Source: JAUIAI01 sp050633665
GTDB taxonomy: Bacteria > Pseudomonadota > Gammaproteobacteria > Burkholderiales > Burkholderiaceae_E
DNA length: 64,000 nucleotides
Direction of reading: 5' to 3'
Assembly: GCA_050633665.1 (NCBI GenBank)
Contig: JBOEGY010000010.1
Span: 1-64,000, forward strand
In this document: piece by piece, positions 32,167 to 40,156 of the stretch
Layout: each line of letters starts with the position of its first letter
Numbering within the stretch: position 1 is the first letter of the stretch
Made by a program: the position numbers and the translations under genes
Notes under the pieces: generated by a model
Told to the model about the DNA's origin: nothing
The model's input: the letters and a program-made list of their open reading frames with translations, nothing else
The model's database searches: none

Positions 32167-33468
32167 CTACTGTACCTCTCTTAATCGGGTGGCGCTAAGC
32201 GCCGCGGCGACCGCCATGAGCGCAAACGTCAGTAGAACGGTTTGATTGCCCATCGCTTGGGCAAGCAGGCCAAACAACCCGCCGAGCAACAAGATGGCAC
32301 CGACAATCGAATTGCTCAGCGCAGCATAGGCGGCGCGGCTATCACGGTCGGCCATATCGACCACATGGGTAGAGCGACCCAGCCGGACGCCCTGGTGTGC
32401 GACCATCAGCAGAAACAACATGACCGGCAGGATCCAGTCGGTGTTGAAGAGGGTGACGCCAAGGTGGGCCAGCGCTGCGATCAAAGCCGCGAGCATCATG
32501 ACCTTTCGGCTCGAGACATCTGCCAGGCGCCCCCAGATGTAGGTGCTCAGCAAGCCAGCCAGGGCCGAAGCGAGCATGAAAGCACCCAGAGATCCGAGCG
32601 TTTTAGTCTCTGCACTGCCCGCCGCGGCCAGGTAAAAAGGAGGGGCCAGGGCGGTGGACAGCAGCAGGCTTCGGGTCAGGATAAACCAGCGCAACTGGGC
32701 GTCGGTCCTGAGCAGGCCGAATTGGGCCACTATGGCACCCAGGCCGAAAATGCCGCCTTCGGTTGCGCCGGGCTCTTCAACGACACCGGTGAAACTCAGC
32801 GCAGCAAACAGCCAAAGGACGCCGGCCACCAAAACCATCGACGCGACGGCAGCGGTCGTCAAGGGGATCCAGCCGAAAGCCAGGGCGGTCGATACCAGCA
32901 AGGCAACCGCGGCCGATACTGTTCCGGCTGAGCCGGTTACGGTTCCCCGCTGGCCTTTGGAGACCGTCTTGCCGAGTACGTCTTTGTGACTGATAGAGCA
33001 AAGACTGCGGGCCAGCGCAAACAAACCGATCAGCCCCGCGATAGTCCAGCCGGCGGCGGCTCCGTCCAGCAGCAAGCCAGCCAGGCCAACTCCCACCATC
33101 GCGCCACCCTGTAGCAGGCAGCCCGCCAGATAGACTGTTTTTCGTCTTGGCAGTTGGCGAATCTTCGCTGAGATGACCAGTTGTGGCAGCATGGCCAGCG
33201 ATTCGCGCAGTGGCACAATCAGGCCAATCAATGCCGCCGGCGCTCCGATCGCAGTGAGTAACCAGGCGATCACCAGTTTTGGGTCAGCCAGGGCGTCGCC
33301 AATTTTTGTTAGCGACAGGCTGCTCAGGTGGCGGGTGAAATTTCCGGCGGCGTGCTGACATGCCGACTCGGGGATATCGCGGCAAACCTGTGCACGCTCG
33401 TCTCCGGTCAGGGTTTCATAGAGCTGGTCGCCGGCCCGGCCAAGCATTTGGCCGGCTTTTGCTGACAT
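32167..33468 (-). CDS. MFS transporter with N-terminal Cys motif, coupled to EncFtn-like gene
   Basis: A 433-residue transporter with about 12 membrane helices from residue 64 on. Before the first helix is a polar N-terminal stretch with C29 and C37 in VCRDIPESACQHAAGNF. The cytoplasmic loop between helices 2 and 3 carries the basic KIRQLPRRK segment, and LSTYIWGRLADVSSRKVM resembles the MFS A-motif in the second half. The ATG lies two bases after the ferritin-like gene stop with no ribosome site of its own, so the two are translated together. Iron or haem-related export is a reasonable guess from the neighbours hemB and ferritin; substrate unknown. Confidence 0.85.
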   Translation of the reverse strand: MSAKAGQMLGRAGDQLYETLTGDERAQVCRDIPESACQHAAGNFTRHLSSLSLTKIGDALADPKLVIAWLLTAIGAPAALIGLIVPLRESLAMLPQLVISAKIRQLPRRKTVYLAGCLLQGGAMVGVGLAGLLLDGAAAGWTIAGLIGLFALARSLCSISHKDVLGKTVSKGQRGTVTGSAGTVSAAVALLVSTALAFGWIPLTTAAVASMVLVAGVLWLFAALSFTGVVEEPGATEGGIFGLGAIVAQFGLLRTDAQLRWFILTRSLLLSTALAPPFYLAAAGSAETKTLGSLGAFMLASALAGLLSTYIWGRLADVSSRKVMMLAALIAALAHLGVTLFNTDWILPVMLFLLMVAHQGVRLGRSTHVVDMADRDSRAAYAALSNSIVGAILLLGGLFGLLAQAMGNQTVLLTFALMAVAAALSATRLREVQ

Positions 33469-33470
33469 TT

Positions 33471-33758
33471 TTAGTCGTGTTTAAGTGATTTGGTCGTAAA
33501 CAGGTAGTCTTTGAGTTCAGCGTTCATGACCGGATCGCGGCGGCGAATCCACTCGAGCACCATCGCGGCATGTTCTTTTTCTTCGTCGCGATTGTGAGCG
33601 AGAATCGCTTTCAACTCTTCGTCTTTACAGGCGTCGACCCGCTGGTTATACCAATCTACCGCTTCGAGTTCTTCCATCAGCGAGGTAATCGCGCGGTGCA
33701 TGTCGCGCGTCTCGTCGGTCAGTTCTGAGATTGGTTCGTGGTAGCCCTCGTTCGCCAT
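33471..33758 (-). CDS. EncFtn-like ferritin (encapsulated-ferritin family)
   Basis: A 95-residue, all-helical protein. I start it at 33758 (MANEGYHEPISELTDETRDMHR), preceded by GAGGGG. It closely resembles the encapsulated ferritins of Rhodospirillum type. The metal-site residues are in place: E29, E30, E32, W36 and Y37 (MEELEAVDWYNQR) and E59, E60, H63 (HNRDEEKEHAAM). Such proteins form open decamers with a ferroxidase site at the dimer interface and need a shell for iron storage. The C-terminus (LFTTKSLKHD) is short, and no encapsulin gene is in the window. It sits between hemB and an MFS gene. Confidence 0.88.
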   Translation of the reverse strand: MANEGYHEPISELTDETRDMHRAITSLMEELEAVDWYNQRVDACKDEELKAILAHNRDEEKEHAAMVLEWIRRRDPVMNAELKDYLFTTKSLKHD

Positions 33759-33787
33759 GGTTTCCCCTCGGGTTGATGGTGGATTGA

Positions 33788-34810
33788 TTAGTTTTCGCGC
33801 AGCCATTGAGCGACGTCGAGCGCAAAATACGTCAGCACGCCGTCCGCGCCAGCCCGTTTCATGCCGAGTAGCGATTCCAGGACAACTGCTTTTTCGTCCA
33901 GCCAGCCGTTCGCGATTGCTGCTTTAAGCATCGCATACTCGCCGCTGACCTGGTAGACAAAAGTCGGGCACTCGAACCGGTCTTTGACTCGCTGGACAAT
34001 GTCTAGGTATGGCATTCCCGGTTTGACCATCACCATGTCAGCCCCTTCGAGCAGGTCAAGCTCCACTTCGCGCAGCGCTTCATGACTATTGGCCGGGTCC
34101 ATTTGATAGGTGGACTTGCTGCTCTTGCCAAGGTTGCTTGCGGAACCGACGGCGTCTCTGAACGGCCCGTAGAACGCTGATGCGTATTTCGCCGAATACG
34201 CCATGATCCGGGTATGAATGTGTCCGTGCAGCTCAAGGGCTTCGCGGATGCCGCCAATGCGCCCGTCCATCATATCGCTCGGGGCGATGATATCGACGCC
34301 GGCGCGCGCCTGGGTCAGCGCCTGGTCAGTTAGTAACTCTACGGTAATGTCGTTGATGACGTAGCCATCGTCGTCGATTACGCCGTCTTGTCCGTGGTTG
34401 GTGTACGGGTCGAGTGCGACATCAGTCAGGATAGCCAACTCGGGGAAGCGCTTTTTCAGTTCAGTCACCACGGTCGGCACCAGGCCGCTGGGATTGCTCG
34501 CTTCACTGCCATCGGGGGTCTTCAGCGCGGGGTCAATTACCGGGAACAAGGCCATCACCGGAATACCCAACGTGAGACATTTTTCAGCAACCGGTAGCAG
34601 CAAGTCGAGGCTGAGTCGCTCGACACCGGGCATTGACGGCACCGGGTACCGTTGGTTTTCACCAGTTTGGATGAAAACAGGATAAATCAAGTCGTCTGCG
34701 GTGAGCCGGTTCTCGCGCACGAGCCGACGGGTCGCATCGTCGCGTCGCAGACGCCGGGGCCGAATGGATCTGGGGCTTGCGTAGGGAGCGGTGAGCTTGG
34801 CGTCGGACAT
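33788..34810 (-). CDS. hemB: Delta-aminolevulinic acid dehydratase (porphobilinogen synthase)
   Basis: A 340-residue enzyme that condenses two 5-aminolevulinate molecules to porphobilinogen in haem synthesis. Active-site lysines are K208 (YSAKYASAFYGPFRDA) and K263 (MVKPGMPYLD). The metal segment is aspartate-rich (TDVALDPYTNHGQDGVIDDDG) and has no zinc cysteines, so it is the magnesium-dependent type. It starts 16 bases downstream of engB and precedes the ferritin gene by 29 bases, all one operon. Confidence 0.97.
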   Translation of the reverse strand: MSDAKLTAPYASPRSIRPRRLRRDDATRRLVRENRLTADDLIYPVFIQTGENQRYPVPSMPGVERLSLDLLLPVAEKCLTLGIPVMALFPVIDPALKTPDGSEASNPSGLVPTVVTELKKRFPELAILTDVALDPYTNHGQDGVIDDDGYVINDITVELLTDQALTQARAGVDIIAPSDMMDGRIGGIREALELHGHIHTRIMAYSAKYASAFYGPFRDAVGSASNLGKSSKSTYQMDPANSHEALREVELDLLEGADMVMVKPGMPYLDIVQRVKDRFECPTFVYQVSGEYAMLKAAIANGWLDEKAVVLESLLGMKRAGADGVLTYFALDVAQWLREN

Positions 34811-34825
34811 AGGGTTTTCTCTTGT

Positions 34826-35479
34826 TCAGGCTTGCGGCGTTTCGGTGTTGCCGGACTGCCATGGGTTTAGCGGTTCGAACCACTTTTCAATCAGTTTACG
34901 GGCGGCTTCAATTCCCTGGCCCTTGGAGGCCGAAAACAGGATGTATTCGGCCGGAATGTGTGGATTAGCCTCTTGGTACTGGGCTTTTACATCGATCAAG
35001 GTTTGCTGGGCGGCGCGTTTACTTAGTTTGTCGGCCTTGGTAATCAGCAAGAGCCGGGAGACATGCTCCGGAACCCAGTCGAGCAGATCGAGGTCTTTGT
35101 CGGTCAGCTTGCGCCGACAGTCGACCATCAAGACGACGCCCGCCAGTGGTTCGCGAACGCGCAGGTAGTTTCCGGCCAGTGGCTGCCATTGTTTCTTGAC
35201 CGCCTCGGGTACTGCGGCATAGCCATAGCCCGGCGTATCGACCAGAAAGCCTGTGGGCTCTTCTTCAGGGCCGATTGCAAAATAGTTCAGCGCCTGCGTC
35301 CGGCCAGGCGTCTTGCTGGAAAACGCCAGTCTGTTTCGCTGGCAGAGCTTGTTTATTGCCGTCGATTTGCCAGCATTGGACCGCCCGGCAAACGCCACTT
35401 CTGGCAGATTGGTTCCGGGACACTGGTTCAGCTTGGCGACTGTTGTGTAAAAGCGAGCGCTTTGTAGGCCACGACCCAC
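34826..35479 (-). CDS. engB: Ribosome-biogenesis GTPase EngB (YihA/YsxC)
   Basis: A GTPase needed for 50S assembly. The G motifs are clear: GRSNAGKST (G1), the switch region KTPGRTQALNYF, DTPGYGYA (G3), TKADKL (G4) and SASKGQG (G5). The start is uncertain. A TTG at 35515 is the longest option, but a likely -10 (TACAAT) overlaps it; the GTG at 35479 has AGG upstream and gives a usual length of 217 residues. It leads the engB-hemB-ferritin-MFS operon and is divergent from cytochrome c4. Confidence 0.93.
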   Translation of the reverse strand: MGRGLQSARFYTTVAKLNQCPGTNLPEVAFAGRSNAGKSTAINKLCQRNRLAFSSKTPGRTQALNYFAIGPEEEPTGFLVDTPGYGYAAVPEAVKKQWQPLAGNYLRVREPLAGVVLMVDCRRKLTDKDLDLLDWVPEHVSRLLLITKADKLSKRAAQQTLIDVKAQYQEANPHIPAEYILFSASKGQGIEAARKLIEKWFEPLNPWQSGNTETPQA

Positions 35480-35871
35480 GGGCAAACCCTGTTGAGATGG
35501 GCCTACATTGTACAATTTAGGGTTGTACCTGTACTGACCGGGTTAGTTCAAAGCCGTCCAGGCCGACCGTCTGGGCCGACATTGAGCAATCTGGCCCGAT
35601 GGGAAGACCATTCTTGCGGCCAGGAACGGCGGTCGGGACGGGGATCAGCAAATACTATCTGAGCTGCCTGGGTTGAGCCTGAGCTGGATCAATGAAAAAG
35701 AAATTGCGAAACAAACAAGTCTTACAGAACACATTGGTAAGTACACAAGTAAGCACACAAGCGTTTGGCGCTACCTGCGACCGGGACAGCCGGGGCTGGT
35801 CAGCTAAGCCGTTAAACTTTAAATCAGCCAGGCAGGCGGCTTCACGCGCCCTGGCAGTACTGGAGAAAAGC
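35480..35871. other. Divergent gap between engB and cytochrome c4
   Basis: About 390 bases. On the minus strand TACAAT near 35512 could be the engB -10 element. On the plus strand an open frame begins at 35692 (MKKKLRNKQ…), in phase with cytochrome c4 but without a signal peptide, so I treat it as leader. A partial tandem repeat (AAGTACACAAG then TAAGCACACAAG) lies around 35739-35761. No terminator or RNA gene is seen. Confidence 0.45.
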
Positions 35872-36534
35872 GTGATCAAAATGGGCGCAAATGCTCGCAC
35901 CCTGGCCATGGGCCTGGTAGCTGCAATGTTCATGGTAGGCGGCGCGCAAGCGAGTGACGCCAAGACTGACAAGGCCGCCAAGCCCGACGCACAGGCCGGC
36001 AGCAAGATTGCCCAGCAGGTCTGCGTCGCCTGTCATGGGGCAGACGGAAACAGTGTATTGCCAGTAAATCCCAACCTGGCAGGCCAGCATCCCGAGTATC
36101 TTTACAAGCAGCTAAAAGACTTCAAGTCGGTCGATGGGGCAACCCCGGCACGGCAGAACGCGATCATGGCTGGCTTTGTTGCGACACTGTCGGAAGCCGA
36201 CATGCGTAATGTCGCCGCCTGGTATGGCTCCCAGACCCTGAAGCCCGCAGTGGCCACTGACAAAGACCTGGCCGAGAAGGGCCGAGCAATCTGGCGTGGC
36301 GGTATTGCCGATAAAGGGGTGCCAGCCTGCGCTGGATGCCACGGACCGACCGGTGCCGGCATGCCGGTTCAGTACCCGGTCCTGGCCGGACAGCATGCGG
36401 AGTACTCCGCTGCCCAGTTGACCGCCTGGCGTCAGGGCGAGCGAGGCAACAGCGTCCCGATGAGCGCCATTTCAGCCCGCCTGTCAGACCTGGAAATCAA
36501 GGCGCTGGCCGAATACGCAGCAGGCCTGCGCTAA
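35872..36534 (+). CDS. Dihaem cytochrome c4
   Basis: A 220-residue periplasmic or membrane-bound protein with two class I cytochrome c domains. I use GTG 35872, seven bases after GGAG; it gives a good signal peptide (TLAMGLVAAMFMVGGAQASDA). Haem sites are CVACH and CAGCH, each with a downstream Met in the family (NAIMAGFVATLS; SVPMSAISARLS). It carries electrons from the bc1 complex to terminal oxidases. The gene lies before msrPQ and divergent from engB, as in other betaproteobacteria. Confidence 0.93.
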   Translation: MIKMGANARTLAMGLVAAMFMVGGAQASDAKTDKAAKPDAQAGSKIAQQVCVACHGADGNSVLPVNPNLAGQHPEYLYKQLKDFKSVDGATPARQNAIMAGFVATLSEADMRNVAAWYGSQTLKPAVATDKDLAEKGRAIWRGGIADKGVPACAGCHGPTGAGMPVQYPVLAGQHAEYSAAQLTAWRQGERGNSVPMSAISARLSDLEIKALAEYAAGLR

Positions 36535-36659
36535 GGGCCACAACTGTGTCAGGCGGGTCGCCCTGACCGGCGGCTGGCCGTAAGCGTTGGCGGCTGGCTG
36601 CGACTCTTTAGCCAGGGTCAGGTAATGCCACCTGATCTGATTCTCTCAGGAATGCCGTC

Positions 36660-37622
36660 ATGCTTATCAAGTCCGTCTCTGCCGCCGATGTGCGCGAATC
36701 CGAGGTAACACCTCAGCAGATTTACCTGCGCCGGCGAGAGATCTTGTTGTCGGCCGGCGCTTCAATTGCCGGGCTGGCCCTCGGTTCGCCGGCAATTGCT
36801 ACCGCAGCGCAAGCGCGTGCCAAACTTCCCGGCGCAAGCAGCCCCTTGTCGATTGACGAAAAGCTGACGCCGCATAAAGACGTTACCGGTTACAACAATT
36901 TCTACGAATTCGGGACCGAAAAAAGCGACCCGGCCAAGTACGCAAAGTCCCTGCAAACTGAACCCTGGACGGTCAAGGTCGATGGTGCCGTCAATAAGCC
37001 CCGCACTTTTGACATGGCCGACCTGCTCAAACTGGCGCCAATGGAAGAGCGCATTTACCGGTTGCGCTGCGTAGAGGGCTGGTCGATGGTGGTGCCCTGG
37101 GTCGGTTATTCCTTGTCGGCGCTGATCAAGGCAGTAGAGCCCCGTAATGACGCCAAGTATGTCGAATTTATTACTCTGGACGATCCCAAACAGATGCCGG
37201 GTATCAGTTATCCGGTGTTGCGCTGGCCTTATGTCGAGGGTCTGCGAATCGATGAGGCTAACAATCCGCTGGCGCTGTTGGCTTTTGGTTTGTATGGCGA
37301 AGTGATGCCGAAGCAAAACGGTGCTCCCTTGCGGTTGGTGGTGCCGTGGAAGTACGGTTTCAAGAGCGGAAAATCCCTGGTGGCAATCCGTTTCAAGCAA
37401 CAACGCCCGCGCACGAGCTGGAACGTTGCCGCGCCGAATGAGTACGGATTCTTCTCTAACGTCAATCCTGAGGTGGACCATCCGCGATGGTCGCAGGCGA
37501 CTGAGCGCCGGATAGGCGAAGATGGGTTCTTCAAACGAAAACGCAAAACACTGATGTTTAACGGCTACGCCGAGCAAGTGGCGTCGCTGTACAGTGGCAT
37601 GGATCTGACCCGCGACTTCTGA
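36660..37622 (+). CDS. msrP: Protein-methionine-sulfoxide reductase, catalytic subunit MsrP
   Basis: A 320-residue periplasmic molybdoenzyme of the sulfite oxidase fold. It has a Tat signal (LRRREILLSAGASIAGLALG, residues 23-42). C137 in RLRCVEGWSMVVPW is the molybdenum ligand, and KYGFKSGKSLVAIRF is a family mark. It reduces oxidised methionine in envelope proteins, fed with electrons by MsrQ. msrQ begins seven bases later. Confidence 0.96.
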   Translation: MLIKSVSAADVRESEVTPQQIYLRRREILLSAGASIAGLALGSPAIATAAQARAKLPGASSPLSIDEKLTPHKDVTGYNNFYEFGTEKSDPAKYAKSLQTEPWTVKVDGAVNKPRTFDMADLLKLAPMEERIYRLRCVEGWSMVVPWVGYSLSALIKAVEPRNDAKYVEFITLDDPKQMPGISYPVLRWPYVEGLRIDEANNPLALLAFGLYGEVMPKQNGAPLRLVVPWKYGFKSGKSLVAIRFKQQRPRTSWNVAAPNEYGFFSNVNPEVDHPRWSQATERRIGEDGFFKRKRKTLMFNGYAEQVASLYSGMDLTRDF

Positions 37623-37629
37623 CCGTAAC

Positions 37630-38283
37630 GTGAGCCGAGTCATGGGGAATCCGAGATCGCTGGTGCCGATTGTCGGGCGCAGGCTGTTCAGAGTGATCTG
37701 GGTTGCCGTGTTCGTGGCATCTCTGGTGCCGTTTGCACGCCTTTTCTGGCTTGGTTACCAGGACAATCTGACGGCGAACCCGATTGAGTTCGTGACGCGT
37801 TCGACCGGAACCTGGACCCTCGTGTTTCTGTGTCTTACGCTGGCCATCACTCCGGTTCGTAAGCTAACCGGGTTGGGATGGCTGCTCAGGCTTCGGCGTA
37901 TGCTGGGTTTGTATGCTTTTTTCTATGGTTGCGTGCATCTGGCCACGTATGTCTGGTTCGACCAGTGGTTTGATCTGACCGAAATCATTAAAGATATTTT
38001 CAAGCGGCCATTCATTACAGCCGGTTTTGTCGGCTATCTTTTGATGGTGCCGTTGGCACTGACGTCAAACGGATTTGCGATGCGGCGACTTGGCCGCCGG
38101 TGGCAGTTACTGCACCGTCTCGTCTATCTGATCGCACCGGTTGGTCTGTTGCACTTTTGGTGGCACAAGTCCGGCAAGAATGATTTCTTCGAGCCGGTCA
38201 TCTACACGGTCGTGGTGGCGATTTTGCTTGGGCTTCGATATTTCTGGCGCCGCCGGGTGGCTCGCAATAGCGTTGCGAGCTGA
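37630..38283 (+). CDS. msrQ: MsrQ, haem-binding membrane subunit of MsrPQ
   Basis: A 217-residue membrane protein with six helices of the ferric-reductase fold. GTG start at 37630. Histidines likely to bind haem are in YGCVHLATYVWFDQ and LLHRLVYLIAPVGLLHFWWH. It takes electrons from quinol or a cytoplasmic flavin reductase and passes them to MsrP. Co-transcribed with msrP. Confidence 0.95.
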   Translation: MSRVMGNPRSLVPIVGRRLFRVIWVAVFVASLVPFARLFWLGYQDNLTANPIEFVTRSTGTWTLVFLCLTLAITPVRKLTGLGWLLRLRRMLGLYAFFYGCVHLATYVWFDQWFDLTEIIKDIFKRPFITAGFVGYLLMVPLALTSNGFAMRRLGRRWQLLHRLVYLIAPVGLLHFWWHKSGKNDFFEPVIYTVVVAILLGLRYFWRRRVARNSVAS

Positions 38284-38311
38284 CCGGGCGGGCCGATCTC
38301 AGACGGGTTGG

Positions 38312-39589
38312 TTACGGGCCAGGCAGAAGATGTTCGCCGGCAATCAGCGCGTCAAAGGACTCGCGTTCGCGAATCAGGTGGACACTGGCGCCATCGACCA
38401 TGACTTCTGCGGCGCGGGGACGGCTGTTGTAGTTTGAGCTCATGACCATGCCGTAAGCGCCGGCCTGACCGAAAGCCAGCAAGTCGCCGGCCTCGAGATT
38501 CAGGGCGCAATTCTTGGCGAGCCAGTCTCCTGATTCACAGACAGGGCCAACGAGATCCCAGGTTTGCCGGGCCTCGCCGTCACGTGGTTTGACCGGTAGA
38601 ACCGGGTGAACGGCCTGATAGAGTGCGGGCCTGAGCAAGTCGTTCATCGCGGCATCCATGATCGCGAAGTTTCGTGACTCGGTGGGTTTCAGGTACTCAA
38701 CCTGCGAAACCAGCACGCCGGCCGGTCCGGCGATCGAGCGGCCAAACTCAAACATGATTTCAATGTCACCGGCGGCAGCGCCCAGCCGTTCATCGAGCCG
38801 GTCGAATACTTGTTGAATCAGTGTGGATCGTGATGGCGGAATATCCTGAGCCTCATAGCCAATACCAAGGCCGCCGCCCAGATCGATATGGCTGAGACTG
38901 ATACCGGCATCCTGCAGGCTGAGGTAGAGATCGAGGATTCGGTCAAGCGCGGCCAGGAACGGCGCCATTTCGGTAATCTGCGAACCAATATGGCAATCGA
39001 TGCCGACCACATTAAGCCCGGGCATGCTGGCCGCCAACTGATAGGTGGCGATTGCTTTGTCGTGCGCGATCCCGAATTTGTTCTCGCGTAAACCGGTGGA
39101 AATATAGGGATGGGTACCCGCGTCAACATCCGGATTGATGCGTAAGGAGATCGGTGCTGCGACGCCAAGGCTGATGGCGATTTCATTGATGCGATGAAGC
39201 TCGCTTTCAGACTCGGCGTTAAAGCAACGAACGCCGGCCATCAGCGCTTCGCGAATCTCAAGGCTTGATTTGCCGACGCCACTGAACACGACTTTGTCGG
39301 CCCTGCCGCCAGCGGCGATGACGCGTTTCAGTTCTCCGGCTGAGACAATGTCGAAGCCGGCGCCTTCACGCGCCAGGCAGTCCAAGACGGCCAGATTCGA
39401 ATTGGCTTTCATCGCATAGCAGACCATCAGGGCGCGACCCGGCGCAGCATCAGCAAACTCACGGTAGGCTGAGACCAGCGCCTGCCGGGAATAGACATAA
39501 AGCGGCGAGCCGTGAGTCTGTACGAGTGAGGCAAGCGGGACGTTCTCAGCCCAAAGCTGTCCGTCTTTGTAGCTAAACGGCTCTGTCAT
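38312..39589 (-). CDS. lysA: Diaminopimelate decarboxylase
   Basis: A 425-residue PLP enzyme that makes lysine from meso-diaminopimelate. The PLP lysine is in YAMKANSN; HIGSQ, DLGGGLGIGY and CESGDWLAKN are family motifs. One oddity is EFGRSI where nearly all members have EPGR, the loop that binds the PLP phosphate. The rest of the site is intact, so the enzyme is probably active. It overlaps lptM by four bases. Convergent with msrQ. Confidence 0.95.
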   Translation of the reverse strand: MTEPFSYKDGQLWAENVPLASLVQTHGSPLYVYSRQALVSAYREFADAAPGRALMVCYAMKANSNLAVLDCLAREGAGFDIVSAGELKRVIAAGGRADKVVFSGVGKSSLEIREALMAGVRCFNAESESELHRINEIAISLGVAAPISLRINPDVDAGTHPYISTGLRENKFGIAHDKAIATYQLAASMPGLNVVGIDCHIGSQITEMAPFLAALDRILDLYLSLQDAGISLSHIDLGGGLGIGYEAQDIPPSRSTLIQQVFDRLDERLGAAAGDIEIMFEFGRSIAGPAGVLVSQVEYLKPTESRNFAIMDAAMNDLLRPALYQAVHPVLPVKPRDGEARQTWDLVGPVCESGDWLAKNCALNLEAGDLLAFGQAGAYGMVMSSNYNSRPRAAEVMVDGASVHLIRERESFDALIAGEHLLPGP

Positions 39590-39777
39590 GAGGGCACATC
39601 TGATTTGCGTTTTGGGACGACCGGCGAGAGTTCTTCAGCCTGGGGCTGGCCCGGCGCGGGCAGATAAAGTGGGCCGCGCTGACCGCAACCCGTCAGGACC
39701 AGACTACTGAGAAGTGTGATTGACACCGTAGTCAGTACAATAAGCCGGTTCGGTGGCATAGGTTTTCTTGTCATCAA
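39586..39777 (-). CDS. lptM: LptM-type small lipoprotein (YifL family)
   Basis: A 63-residue lipoprotein with a signal peptide ending in the lipobox LVLTGC, followed by GQRGPLYLP, which is the hallmark of the LptM family. LptM helps disulfide formation in LptD, the outer-membrane LPS translocon. It precedes lysA with an overlapping start and faces cyaY, a conserved proteobacterial arrangement. Confidence 0.92.
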   Translation of the reverse strand: MMTRKPMPPNRLIVLTTVSITLLSSLVLTGCGQRGPLYLPAPGQPQAEELSPVVPKRKSDVPS

Positions 39778-39803
39778 ATTTCCAGTTCTAAATCGAGTCT
39801 AGC

Positions 39804-40124
39804 ATGAGCGATCAGCAGTTTATTACCGAGTGCGAGCGCTTGCTCGACGTTATCGAAGACGCGGTTGATGCCAGCGAGCTCGACGTCGATTTTCAGCGCA
39901 ACGGCCATGTCCTTGAGCTGGAATTCGAGAACGGCTCAAAGATCGTCATCAATGGCCAGGCCCCCATGCGGGAAATGTGGCTGGCTGCCCCGAGCGGGGC
40001 GCACCACTATAAGAAAGACGAGCAACAGCGCTGGGTGGATACCCGCAACGGCGAGGAATTGTCCGCCGCTTTGTCTCGCTGCGCGAGTAGCCAGTCCGGC
40101 CAGCAAGTCATCCTGAAGCTCTGA
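39804..40124 (+). CDS. cyaY: CyaY, bacterial frataxin
   Basis: A 106-residue frataxin homologue. The acidic first helix (ECERLLDVIEDAVDASELDVDF) and the strand region GSKIVINGQAPMREMWLAAPSGAHHYK are typical. It binds iron and regulates iron-sulfur assembly by IscS. Divergent from lptM-lysA by 26 bases. Confidence 0.96.
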   Translation: MSDQQFITECERLLDVIEDAVDASELDVDFQRNGHVLELEFENGSKIVINGQAPMREMWLAAPSGAHHYKKDEQQRWVDTRNGEELSAALSRCASSQSGQQVILKL

Positions 40125-40156
40125 TCGATCGATCGGCCGGGCGGCTTTGCCCGTCG

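Noticed and set aside
32242..32931. 229-codon plus-strand frame over the MFS gene
   Set aside because: Antisense to membrane helices; composition is Gln/Arg-rich and typical of a shadow frame.
35692..35871. 60-codon N-terminal extension of cytochrome c4
   Set aside because: In phase and open, but it would bury the signal peptide; the GTG at 35872 has GGAG at the right distance.
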